Below are positions 37,901-50,000 of a stretch of DNA of 64,000 nt, piece by piece. Under the pieces are notes generated by a model. It ran no database searches. It was not told the DNA's origin and was given only the letters and a program-made list of their open reading frames with translations. The stretch lies in the NCBI GenBank assembly GCA_914767715.1, contig OU612067.1:496001-560000 (forward strand), written 5' to 3'. The stretch is from Membranipora membranacea (Eukaryota; Bryozoa; Gymnolaemata; Cheilostomatida; Membraniporidae). Both the position numbers and the translations under genes were made by a program. Within the stretch, counting starts at the first letter, position 1; each line of letters begins with the position of its first letter.

Positions 37901-40056
37901 TGAGCAAGCAATTTCATGCTATCAGATTCATAAATAAATATATAGAAAGTTTCGTCTGACCGAGGATATGACAGCTTATGCTGTCGAATATAAAGAAAAG
38001 CTTGATGTGGTTTTGCTGACTGCGTAACTAATATTCAGTGCAGATGATTAGACATAGAGATAAACTCACTGCTAGAGCTGTGCCAATGATTCCTCCAGCG
38101 AAGGCACATGTACCAAAGAATCCGAACACAGTGTTCTTCTGTTCATCACTAAACCAGGTGGACAATATCTTGGTGACATTCGGCCAGCACTGTGACTAAA
38201 ATAATCAGAATCATCTACCTTTTTAACCAAGACATCCAACAGACAGTAATAACATAATGTCTATTTTATAAGTAATAGTCCATTATATAAGTATAATATA
38301 TTTCCCAGCACAAACACAGAGCTGCCAGTCTAATCAACACAACAGCGCCTCCAGGCATAGATAGATATACATTATAATCACAAGTAATAGCTCAATTTTT
38401 TTTAGAGGTAATGAGCCATAATAAGCCTACGAATCTCACACTCATGTTAATGTCAGATATAAATGTAGTGTAGACTTCTTACCTGCGCTAGCCCATTAAT
38501 AAAGAGGATGACACAGAGCGCTGATAAACTGTTACCTCGGCCAAACATCATCTACAAAAAATTGGTCAAATCTACATGAGTGGTTCTCAGTGGAAGTGAA
38601 TTACAAATCCATTGAGGTAGTTCAGTACAATGCGCCACAAGATAATTTCAGCTCTATTTAGACCAACAATTATAGCAATTTAATTAAATCTAACTGAACT
38701 TGGAAGTTGTGGAGCTTATTTATCTTTTTGACTCTTGAGAGCGAGACAGGAGATCACAGTCAGCCAACTGGCTGCAGCGCAAACAATTCATCTCTCTGAC
38801 TTGTGTATGAGTTGTACTATGCTCAATGTGGTGATTTTAGTAGTGAACTATGGTATGAGGGGCGGGAGCCTTGACGATAGCGACTTTGCGCCGACGAGTT
38901 GATGGAAAGCAAACCTCCCTGCACTGGTTTGGCTTAGAGTATAAGCATGAGAGCGATGGGCCGAAAATTGGTGCAGTGAAACAATGAAGAGTTGGCAGCC
39001 TCCCTGGTTGCGGAACAGCGTAAACACACCAATTATGTCAAACCACCGAAACTTACAAAATGCACTCAGGGATAGATGTACCCCGAGAACGCTGAACAGG
39101 GGTGAGAGAGTGAAAATGTCCATGATTCAACACTTACGATAATCAAAACACTAATATCTACTTACCATGGAGGCCCCAGATAAAGCGAGACATAGTGATA
39201 GAGTACGACGAGACCCAAAGTAATCTCCTGCAGATCCGAACACTATCTGAGCCACAGCGTAGGGTAAGAGAAGAGAGAGATCAAACCAACCGAGGTCTGA
39301 GGTAGAGAGCTTCAAATCCTCCTGAATAGACGACTTTAACTAAACGGAAAAACATTAAGTAATAAAACAAAACTCTGCTGTTGATTAAGTAAGTTTGAAT
39401 AATATTTGACCAGATAAGATCATAATAATAATATAAGAGGCATTAGATCTATATCAGAAAGAGAAGTTCAATTTCAAAATAATAGACAATGAGGAGCTGA
39501 GCCATTTAGCTTTAGGACCTCGAATATCAGCTTAAACAGTCTGGACTATAGTATGAGCCTTAGGACCACAATATCAGCTTACACAGTCTGGACTATAGTA
39601 TGAGCCTCAGGAGGCTACAAGCACTTGTTGACAGGACATGTGGACAGGACATGTGGACATGGAAATTACACACATATCGTGATTAAATCGGTTAGCTTTT
39701 GATGAAGTGGCACATTTATCTGTGATCTTTCCTAGTAAATCTGTTTTATTGCAAATTTCCACATAAATTAAACCCATTAGAAACATAATGATATAGTTTT
39801 TCCTGGTAAATATGGCAAAATGACAGTGACTTCCAATCACATGATGCTTATTTGGCCAACCAAAGAAATCACAACTTTACAACAAATAGTATTTTCTTTT
39901 TGTTTATAATTACATCTCCAGTCAGCAAAAACAATAAAGTAAACTTAGAATACTTACCACACCGAGTGGTTTTCTGAGTAAGTATGTGCTGGCATAAGCT
40001 ATCCAACCTAGTATGAACACAGTCACCTGGCATAACTTTCGCCTCTTCCCGTCCAT
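31987..40056 (-). CDS. SLC37-like sugar-phosphate transporter (major facilitator superfamily)
   Basis: Exons in transcript order: 40056-39958, 39339-39166, 38551-38483, 38195-38070, 35683-35624, 35215-35140, 34594-34504, 34187-34093, 33223-33063, 32786-32712, 32150-31987. Phases agree except between 35140 and 34594, where one exon of length 1 mod 3 seems missing from my model. It starts MDGKRRKLCQ, then an SLC37-type helix end LLRKPLGV, QEDLKLSTSDLGWFD, GDYFGSRRTLSL (MFS loop 2-3 motif), FINGLAQ, a hydrophilic central loop (YKEQREVEEEPHLD), CLKLVRY..WLPMFL, FNCGPDT, AVTGIVNG and GFGSVG. SLC37 proteins are ER-type phosphate-linked hexose-phosphate exchangers. Which SLC37 subtype this is cannot be said; about 400 residues are modelled against roughly 430-530 in the family. 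A palindromic transposon fills part of the intron between 38070 and 35683. Confidence 0.8.
33520..33540. repeat. C-rich homopolymer tract
   Basis: A run of C with a single T interruption in an SLC37-gene intron. Similar C or G runs occur near 10528, 18891, 24447, 25680, 28851, 30269, 30846 and 48771. Confidence 0.8.
35190..35345. repeat. Degenerate tandem repeat, about 24 bp, at an SLC37-gene exon edge
   Basis: Units like ATAAAACACAGAATTGCGCC are repeated about five times. The first, diverged unit (AAAAACACAGGAGTGCGATCG) lies inside the exon ending at 35215, so the array appears to have expanded from the exon's 5' edge into the intron. Confidence 0.7.
35857..36980. mobile_element. Palindromic (foldback) non-autonomous transposon
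   Basis: The ends are GGCGATGAGCCAAGGCA and, inverted, GGCTATGAGCCAAGGCA. Long internal arms (about 36068-36345 and 36525-36835) are inverted copies of each other, with blocks such as GAGCATGTCATAATTAGTGG. A short GGCCGCATAT repeat is present at about 35997-36060. It lies within an intron of the SLC37-like gene. No transposase frame; clear target duplications were not found. Confidence 0.65.
35997..36060. repeat. GGCCGCATAT minisatellite
   Basis: About six copies of a 10-11-bp unit alternating ATAGGCCGCAT and ATTGGCCGCAT inside the foldback element. Confidence 0.85.
37114..37148. repeat. Perfect 16-bp stem hairpin
   Basis: CAATGAACTCCCTCTT, a 3-nt loop GGG, and AAGAGGGAGTTCATTG. It lies in an SLC37-gene intron. 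No flanking features identify its role. Confidence 0.8.
39512..39606. repeat. Two tandem copies of a 48-bp unit
   Basis: The unit begins TTAGGACC and ends CTATAGTATGAGCC; the copies differ by a few bases. It lies in the intron before SLC37-gene exon 39339-39166. Confidence 0.85.
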
Positions 40057-43000
40057 TATATATTCTCACTAGACAAAAGTTTTTTGGACATTATATAAGA
40101 TATGACAGTGTAGGATGAAATTATATTAAAACAATAACTATATTTATATGGCATAACACTGAAATACTTGTTCTAAAGTACCATCTAGCTTAGCTATGAC
40201 CATGACAACAGTTTAAAGCGAAAGCCTATAAATTCGAGGAAATATGCTGTGAAATAGTATAGACTTTGATCTTCAGGGGCCATACAAATGTTTTGATTGA
40301 AGGACAAAATGACAGGTGATTAGAGTACTACGAAACTACTTATGATTGCCAATTCTTGTTTGTTATTTGTTTTTACAATTTTTGACATGACCAATTCATT
40401 GCATATTCATGTTCTCCACTGATATGAATCATGGGTCAGTGGTAGAATATACAGTATGGCTATTTGTGGAGAATTTACGGAATAATATTACTTTATGCCA
40501 GTAATTTGATCTAGCGAAAAATGTGGCAGCATTTACCTTTACGCATTAATTAATGTTCAAGTAACAGTAGTTCTCTAAAACTCGGACAAGCTGCTGCTTC
40601 ACGTAACTTTTACAGGTATCTGCTATACCATTACTGAATTTGTTGACCTAGTAAGGTTGTGAGAGGCGTTCCAGTTACCATACATAAACGCCATATGCTT
40701 CAGGGCCAGTTATGTTCCCCTAATTACATGAATCAGTGATGGGTCTAATCTGCCCAGCGACCCACCCCCACCTCCCCGGGAAACTATTTACACAACACAA
40801 ACGCCTAGGTGTAACAAAAATTTGGACTCAAGAACAACCCTATGATTTGTCAAAGCATTGAGCAGATTGATAATCATGAGCTTTTCTTTGATGGAACACA
40901 GATTCAAAACTGAGCCCAAAAAAATACCGAAAAGGTCAATGTAAGAGTTAATCATAGGCAACCGCTTCTACACATACCAACGTATCCAGTAGACCTACCA
41001 TAGCAGTAAGTTATCTACCTTGTCTCTTGAAAATAAGCTTAGAACAATACACGGGCTTAGCCACCATATAAAACTATTAAGAATGATAATACTATCCATC
41101 AAGCATCTATTCAAGCAAAGAGTCGGCTAAAAAAATGTAAGAGTTAAAGGGTACAATAATGATTCACATATATTAACCTACTCTGTATAGTCCAAATGTG
41201 TGTGCTACTCACTCGGGGGCTACATTAAGCGTGCAGTAGCTTCATGTTTGACTGACCGATATAGCCCAGTTGTACTTACAAGCCTATGTTGACACGCATC
41301 CAGTATAAAAAAAGCTTAAACCACCAAGTTGTAGCCTCCCCGGGTGACAACAAAAGGGGGCGGATTACAGTTGAATATTGTCATAGCCCTTGGTTTTGCA
41401 GTTACCCCTTACTATGGGGCTTACATTTACAAGCATCATGTACCTTTACAAAGTAAAATTTGGTAGTAGCCAGAATCCCTTAAGACAAGGCTCTGTGCTC
41501 AGAATCATAGATTAAGATAATATATGATAGAATAACAAAAACCTAACTCCTTCATAGATACAACAAATTTTCATTTTGGTTTAACTCGCCCACTCCAATG
41601 ATTGGACTTTCTTCTATCTGTTTACAATGTCAACAAAAGAAAACCTAACCTGTTATCCTTAAACTGTGATATATTTTTAACAAGTAGTGTATATATCATT
41701 CCCACAGAATCATAATTTATCATTCCTTATTTTCAGCTATGTTTAATCAAGTTTATATACTAGTGAGCCCACTAATAAGCTTTATACTCTGAATGTCAAG
41801 GTTAAATAAAGTAGACTCAGAACAGAAACGCTCTAAATGTTATACATTAAGAACGGTATGAAGAGATCCCTAACATTAACATAAATATTTGTAGAAACTT
41901 ACAAGCTAGACTCCAACTCATGCGCTGAAAAAAAAGAGAACTGGGATATTGATTAAAGTCACCACATGTCTTTCTTAATTTCAAACCCCCTTGTTGGCCA
42001 TGAATAGTTTTCAATAGTATGAATAGTATTCAAAACAAGGGGTCAGAAACAATCATCAATCAACTGAGTTCTACAAGGAGGGCTAATTGATTCTGAATTA
42101 CAGTATAGATTGTGGAGTGGACCTACATTACAGAAAAAGTGGTCCAGTTCTATGAGGCCAATAGCCAGTCTTATGAAATATTCATAGTAGAGGGTTTGTT
42201 GATGTAGCCCATGTTGCATGCTAAGACATAGTTTAGGTACTTAGTCTGATCCAACAAAGGATTTATAATGATATTGGCTGTATAACAATGCTGTATGTAT
42301 TGTATTTAACAACAATGCTGTATTCTATTTAACAACAATGCTGCCATTCATACACCAACCGTCGCCAACGCCGGTTTTTAGTGCTCATTAAAGCTCTGGC
42401 TCCACACGCCGTACTCTCCATAGGATTGGAAAACTTTTAGTAAGGCTACGGATTGGGCAAGGTGCTACACACACCTATTAATAGCTAGGCCGGTTTCTTT
42501 CAATAACAATACAATTTGGTTCTGCTTTGACTTCCTATTGTTCAATTTGAAAGAATTAAACCAATCACTATATAGTAATTTGGTTTAGCCCCGCCTCTTT
42601 CACAAATAACAAAGGAATAGCTGGCCGTGCTACGGCTACGGATAGAACCAACATGTTGGTTAGCCCATCTGAGGCATCTGACAGAGCTAACCTAGCTATC
42701 CTATGCATCTGTCAGTACATTTTTTTAAATATTTTATTATTTCTAAATAATGTATTTTCATAATTAAATTATGATGGATACTGATAGGCTAAAATATAAT
42801 CTTGGATCTTACTATTTCAAACCTATTTTGAGAATTAGACTGTTGATATTGATAGAGCAAATATTATTCCATCCTTTTCACCAGGCTAGGCTGTTGAGGA
42901 TGGCCTTCAATTAATCCAAAAGACAAGACTAGGGAGGGATCAATCATTACTGACATCAATGATCAACCCTAATGATATCTATTTAAAATCTTTCACTCTA

Positions 43001-44098
43001 AAGGTCTTTGTGGGTGTCTGAATTTGTGCTTAATTGAAATCTGACCAACTGATCATCCTCCTTCCACACCTTTGCTCCAGCTAGTATTTCAGTCTAGATT
43101 TTTAAGACGACTGCCCTTGCGCTGTTTGTTTGGGTACCAGTTCATTAGGAATTCATAAAGCATACACGGCCAAAAACGAGCACATTTGAAAAAATAGGCC
43201 TTCCTAAAATCCAAATTCTCACAGAGGGAGATAGTCTTGGCCTTAGCAGAGTGGATCTTTGTACTGGACTGGCCTACATAGTCAAAATAATGGACAGGAT
43301 GGTTCTGATGAGTATCGATAGCCATACAGACGCACTGATGTTTATAACAATTATCTAGCTGTGTTTTTAATGTTAAACCACTGCTGCCACACAGCCAAAT
43401 GTGTGCTTATAGAATTCTGTATAGCTCAAAACTAATCAAATGATGCTGCAATCTCAGCATTGTCACCTAATGAGCAAATATGAAATTAATTATCTACCGG
43501 CGCGAGTGATGTAGTTACCGTCTTACTAGTGCATACTGTACACGTCATAAGCTGGTGCGTAGAGTTCATGCCCTGGTTTTGAAGATCAGTTTGTGCAAAT
43601 TATTTGCCCATTAGGTGACAATTATGAGATTTAAGCCTCAATTAATTAACTTGGAGCTATGCAGAATTCAATGAGCACAAATTTGCATGAGTGGCAGCAG
43701 TAGTTTGAGCAAGAGAGAGTGGAGCTTAACTAGTTGAGGTATCCAACAATCACTAGAGTTTAATTAGATAGCAAGTGATCCAGAGCACCTACTTTTTAGG
43801 AGTGTAATACCAAATATTAATAGAACAGCCTCCCATCTAAACACTATTTTCCGACTTGAAAGACTCAAAAGCGTGCAAAATCATGTTTTACAGCCTTGAT
43901 GTCTTATTTTAACAACATACAACCCTAGCCATTTTATGTTCATAAACTTTATCTATGCTTTGCATTTTTCCTCGTCCATTTATCAATTAATGTACACATT
44001 CAATTTTATCATTCTTATGATACGATTGTATAAATAAACTGAAACTGAGTCCTTAGTTTCATCAACGTTGATTATTTTTGTTGCAGCGATCACCAACC
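40057..44098. other. Divergent intergenic region between SLC37-like gene and EFL1
   Basis: It contains the upstream region of both genes and no exon that I can support. A foldback element lies at 43376-43708. A 3' splice acceptor (TTGTTGCAG, ending 44086) sits just before the EFL1 start codon, implying an untranslated first exon of EFL1 somewhere in this region. Confidence 0.5.
43376..43708. mobile_element. Short foldback/MITE, same family as 25765-26448
   Basis: The left end CCACTGCTGCCACACAGCCA and the right end (reverse complement ACTACTGCTGCCACTCATGC) are inverted repeats, and both continue into an ATTCTGTATAGCT-like block or its complement. CATTGTCACCTAATGAGCAA on the left pairs with TTGCCCATTAGGTGACAA on the right. 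A fragment of the same family lies at about 44255-44360 in EFL1 intron 1. Confidence 0.7.
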
Positions 44099-47000
44099 AT
44101 GAAGGCTGTTCCAGGTGAATTGCTGTCTAAACTGCAGAAGAGAGCTGCATATATTAGAAACATCTGCATCCTAGCTCATGTTGACCATGGTAAGTTTTGA
44201 GAAATGTGTTATCTTGTTATTTGAGTTAGGTCTTCATTGTTTCTATATCCATGGCTAAACCTACTGTCAGAAGTCTGGGAAGTTTGTGTTCATTGAATTA
44301 TGTATAGCTTATGGACAATGGACAATTCTTCGCATAAACTGATTGGCAAAATCAGAAAGTGAAATTAAAAGACTCAGTGATTAGTTAGCTAGTTTGATTA
44401 TTAACACGGCAAGAGCTTCTTTATCACACTTAGCTGATTGATTTCGTTCCCTGATTTTTAAAATTTAAGTTACGCTAAGAGATTGAGATTTTTCTGAAGT
44501 TTTGATTTGATTTTATCAGTATAACTTCTATGTTAATGAGTCATTCACATAAAACCCAAGTACTCCTGTATCATGGGATTTAGTTAAAAGTTTACTACCC
44601 ACCTTTAAATTTAAATAATATGTTGTGTTACCAAAACTAAGAAATGTGATTTTTCTAAGTTGAAGTTTGTCCGATTCCTTTGACACCACTCATCAATTAA
44701 ATTTAGTTTCACGCCTCATGTATGGTTACCCTTCAGGCCTCTGTGTTTTTAATCGTTTAATTTTTTTTCTTAGGAAAAACAACACTGGCTGATACCCTGG
44801 TCGCTAGTAATGGAATTATCTCCCCTAAAATGGCCGGTAAAGTAAGTGAAAAATATGGACAACTCCTGTCAATTCTCATGTTAGACTTTTAACCCACAAA
44901 GTCTTTGATAACATCTCTTTTGTGAAATACTCTTATGTACATATAAAAACAGAGTTGGGTCAATACAAATTGCTTAAATGGAATTTTGATATACCCTTAT
45001 TGTCTTTTTTTTTTAAACTCAACCCAGCATATAACAACAACAAATGTTTCATCAGAGTTGAATTTTGTTTCAGCTACGGTACATGGATAGCTTAGAGGAG
45101 GAACAATTGAGAGGCATCACCATGAAGTCTAGCGCTATATCTTTATATTACACTAATGGTATGCTGTCCATCTGTCCTTATATAAGTACTGACACAGTAG
45201 TAGTCCTGTTGTCTTGTTATCTAGTTGTTGGTCACTTGGTTATTCCACTAGAAGGTTTGCCCTCCTAATTGCTAAGTAACACAGCGCACCAAATTCAGCC
45301 TGTCTGCAACAGGCTACTCTCAGCTGCTAAGAAATGAAATATCAATCTAGCTCTAACCTTATAGCCTATAACATTCATAACATAACATACTCACAGTTCT
45401 AGTAGCGTTGCAGCCTAAATGAAGTTTACTACAGAAATTCTGCAGCCTGTATCCACCCCTTATTTTATGCTCAATGTTTACAGAAGGAGAGCACTATCTG
45501 ATAAATCTAATAGATTCTCCAGGTCATATAGACTTCTCTAGTGAAGTATCCACAGCTGTGAGGTTATGTGATGGAGCTATTGTAGTTATCGATGCTGTAG
45601 AGGGAGTGTCTCCGCAGGTAAAATAATACCACAGTCATAAAATGTATCCGGAATCACTTTCTCGTTTATCAGTAATCAGATAAGATTTAATACTTGAGAG
45701 TCAAATATGTTAACATAGTTTTTGGAAAAAATTTACCAAACAATTTAGTTTTTTTTCAGAATCCTAGTCAATCTTGAAACTGTTTGGACAATGCATTGCA
45801 ATGTTCAATTGTATGAGAGCTCAAACTAGACTGGCCAAAGAATTTTCCCGCGCATGTTAAATGTTGTAAAAGGTCGCAGGTTTAGCCGGATATGGTGTCA
45901 GTGACCAAATATCTTTGATCCACTTTGGAAATACTGGCGCTTGATATTTGTAGACTCATGCAGTATTGAGACAGGCTTGGATTGAGAACATACGCCCTGT
46001 GCTGCTGATCAACAAAGTAGACAGGCTAATAACAGAACTGAAGCTAACATCAGTTGAGAGTTTTATGCACCTGCGTGGTCTGCTGGAGCAGGTTAACGCT
46101 GTGATGGCTCAGCTTATCTCAGGAGAAATACTCAGAAAATCTGCTCAGAAAGATGAGCTACAACAAGAGCAGGTAAACCTCACCGCTGAGACAAAATAAA
46201 ACTCACAATGTATCAGTCTATGGATATAATAGCTCAACAAAAATCTGCGTCAGACAAAACAGTGTGTAACTGACAGAATATATCTATATATTGATGTTTG
46301 ACATAAGAACCTAAACTTGTGGTCATAATATTCTAATATGACCAAATAAATTATCTGATAACGAATGATACTGATATTCTTCACACTGAACACAAGTTAT
46401 AATATATAACTATGATTTGTAATGCACCTTGACATTAAATTTATTATTACTGTCTCATATGTGTTTGCTAATGGAATAGCAGGGCATGTGGCTGAAGGTC
46501 ACTGATATTTATTTTACAGAGAGGCTCGGAGCCGAGCGGAGAAGTATCAGAGTCAGATATTTATAACTGGGACTCAGGATTACACTCTGATGAGAATGAT
46601 GACGAGCATCTGTACTTCTCTCCTGATCGAGGGAACGTTGTGTTCGGCAGCGCTATCGACTGCTGGGCATTCAGGTGGGCTTCATCAATATCACCTTCTC
46701 TTCCAGTAATTTTGTTCACAAAGAATGCCCCTAATTTCAGTATTCGCGGAATGTATTTGTATACACAATTTAATGATGCTTATAAAGCTTGAACTAACCA
46801 ATTATTTATTATTCTTATATTGCTGAATATAGTGAGTCAATTCAGGGAGTATGAAATATCTTGGAGCAATCACAACCCTCACCATGGCCAACTTCTTTGG
46901 AGTTGTCTGTTTTTTATGACTATAGTTCAATGAGTATATAACTCCAAACTAATTACAAACTCTTGTGTATGTATTGGAGGTAATATATCATCTAGCATGT

Positions 47001-50000
47001 TTTTTTACATAAAAAACGTTGCCTCAAATTATTTATGATAATTTGATTATTATTTTGCAGCACCGATGACTTTGCTTCACTTTACTCAAAGAAGCTCGGC
47101 TTGAATCAACGAGTTCTATCCAAGACACTGTGGGGAGATTTCTACTTTAATCCTAAAACTAAGAAAGTGATGAAGGGAGCTTTAGTATGTAATACTTACT
47201 CTATTGATAACCTTTTTGTCAAAGGGTGCTATGCCATCCATAACATCCAACAAATCCTATAGCCTGTATATGTAGTTATTGTAAATGTTTTATCTCCATA
47301 GATAGAATGGTCAATCTGAGTGTATAGTTGTATATTAGGTATATGAGTGCTGATGTTCATGTTATATATTGACTAATTTCACTATTGTAGAATGCTGGAA
47401 AGAAGCCATTGTTTGTACAGATGATCATGGATAATATATGGAAGGTCTATAACACAGTTCTAGATGAGCACCGGTATGGGATATAGTTATTCAATCATTC
47501 ACTGTACATCTAATATTAGGCATCTGAACTGCCAGGCACTATGATTCATTATCTAATGATCCTTGTGAACAGAAGGTCCTTAATAATGGATAAACTTCCT
47601 GCATATATACCCTATAGGAGTTTAGCTTTCGCGGCATTTAGGATTTGCCTAGGTTGCGAAATTTAGTGTATCTTAAATTAAACTCACTCACCATAGTTTC
47701 ATAAACAATATACAATTATACAGGAATACACCTTACCTAAGCCTGCAAGCTAGCGTGGTGTAGTGGTCTAAGTGCCTGCCTTGCAGTCTGATTGAGATTT
47801 ATGCCCTGGGTTCGAATCCCAGCTTGGACATTTTATTTTAATTTTTACTAGTAAGGCTACTAGCGAAATTTAGTACCAGGTCCAGATAGCGAAATTAAAC
47901 TCTAGCTAAATTAAACTCCTATAGGGTACATCCATCTTCAATTATTTACCGGACAGAAAGTCAATTATCCAGCCTGAAGCAAACCGATCAACAATTTTAT
48001 TCAATATAATTTTCTGAAAACAAAACACATGGTCTATTTGCTCTAAACTTAATTTCAAAGCCTTATATTTCAGACACACTCCCCCATCTGCTTCAGACTC
48101 ATCGTGTGTTCTCAGCTGTGTAACACTACCATAATACTGATTTGATGATCCTAAGACTAGAACTATTGTACATTATTCTAGTAAATCTTGTCATTTCTTC
48201 GTAGAGATAATGCCGCTATAGAGAAGTTAGTCTCCGCCCTGAATATTAAGGTTCTAGCTCGAGATATGAAGAGCTCAGATAGTAGAGTTCTATTAAAGGC
48301 TGTCATGTCACAATGGTTACCTATCAGCAAAGCTACTCTTGGTAAGCTCACTAAAGTACACCGTATAGCAAGAATACACTGTATAACTCCTCACCGCGAC
48401 TCACCCATTAAAATAGATTGGAACAAGTTTTCTTTCATATGTCCTCCATTTCTAGACACTCTGTATCTGAGTTAGTGACTCATGGGATTTGCTATATCAC
48501 ACAAGATAAATAGTGGAAGCTGCCTGGTTAGTTGTATGATTTTATGTAATTGTAGCCATGGTGATAAGCCACACCCCTTCACCACTGAGTATCAGTGAGG
48601 AGAAGGTAGAGGCCCTCATGTGTGATCACTCTGTGAAGTTTGACTCGCTACATGAGCGAACACAAGCTCTCAAATCAAGTGAGTAAATCATGTTATATTT
48701 AGTTCGCACATACTGTTGCTGTGCACACCTGTCTGAGAATCTTTTCATAAACCAAATCGATGTTGTATGAGCCCCCCCCCCAAACCTGGGTGACTAATCC
48801 CCCGTCAAAAACTATCCCAGGATGCCCTGTCCCATATAGTTTCTGAAACCCAATGCATTTATCAACAGAGTTCTTGCACTCTTTGGGAGCTCCTATGTCG
48901 TCTTGCAAAGAATTAGTACTAGCCAACATTAAACAATAAACATTAAAACTAGCTCAACCAAATTCTAGCTCACATCTACTCCTCTTCATACCTGCTAATA
49001 GGAAGACTGGATTTTGTCATTATAATAGTAGTGACTTACTCCCTCACATTTATCATTGTGTTATTTATTACATGTACCCAGATTTGCTCAAGCAGTTTTA
49101 GAATGAGAACAATATATAGTAGTGAATTTCTCCCTCTGTATGTATAATTTGATACTGAGAACACCTTATATCTCCTGTAGATTTCCTGAGATGTTCCACT
49201 GATGACGGAGATCCTGTGATTGTTTATGTCTCTAAAATGTGTCCTGTAGAAAAAGATCTGTTCCCTGAGAATCAGCACGGGTAAGGAATTAGGCATTACT
49301 CATCTGTACTAATTCACCTTCGTTTACATTTCCCTTCGTAGCCAACCATTAATTTACATGCATAAAGCATAACTGTTTTATTTACATAGCAATATTTTGT
49401 TCCACCAAAGTAGCTGTAAAGGTCTCTGTGTCACAATGATTATTTTGCCAGTATGGCTTAGTGGTTGGAGCGATTTCCACTAGATCAGCTGGTTCTCAAT
49501 TTATTGCTGGTACTCCGCTGGGTTGTTCGCTGGGTTGTTCGCTGGGTTGTTCGCTGGGTTGTTCGCTGGGTTGTTCGCTGGGTTGTTCGCTGGGTTGTTC
49601 GCTGGGTTGTTCGCTGGGTTGTTCGCTGGGTTGTTGAGGGTGTGACTGGACCACCATGGAAGCCATACACAGGTGATAACCTACCTTACAGTATCATGTT
49701 AATAATGCTCACACCAGATATTACTCTTCTAACTCCCACACCACTGTTACCAGATATTACTCTTCTAACTCCCACACCACTGTTACCAGATATTACTCTT
49801 CTAACTCCCACACCACTGTTACCAGATATTACTCTTCTAACTCCCACACCACTGTTACCAGATATTACTCTTCTAACTCCCACACCACTGTTACCAGATA
49901 TTACTCTTCTAACTCCCACACCACTGTTACCAGATATTACTCTTCTAACTCCCACACCACTGTTACCAGATATTACTCTTCTAACTCCCACACCACTGTT

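Noticed and set aside
47750-47830. Functional tRNA gene
   Set aside because: A and B boxes and T-arm are good, but the acceptor stem does not pair and the anticodon region is abnormal.
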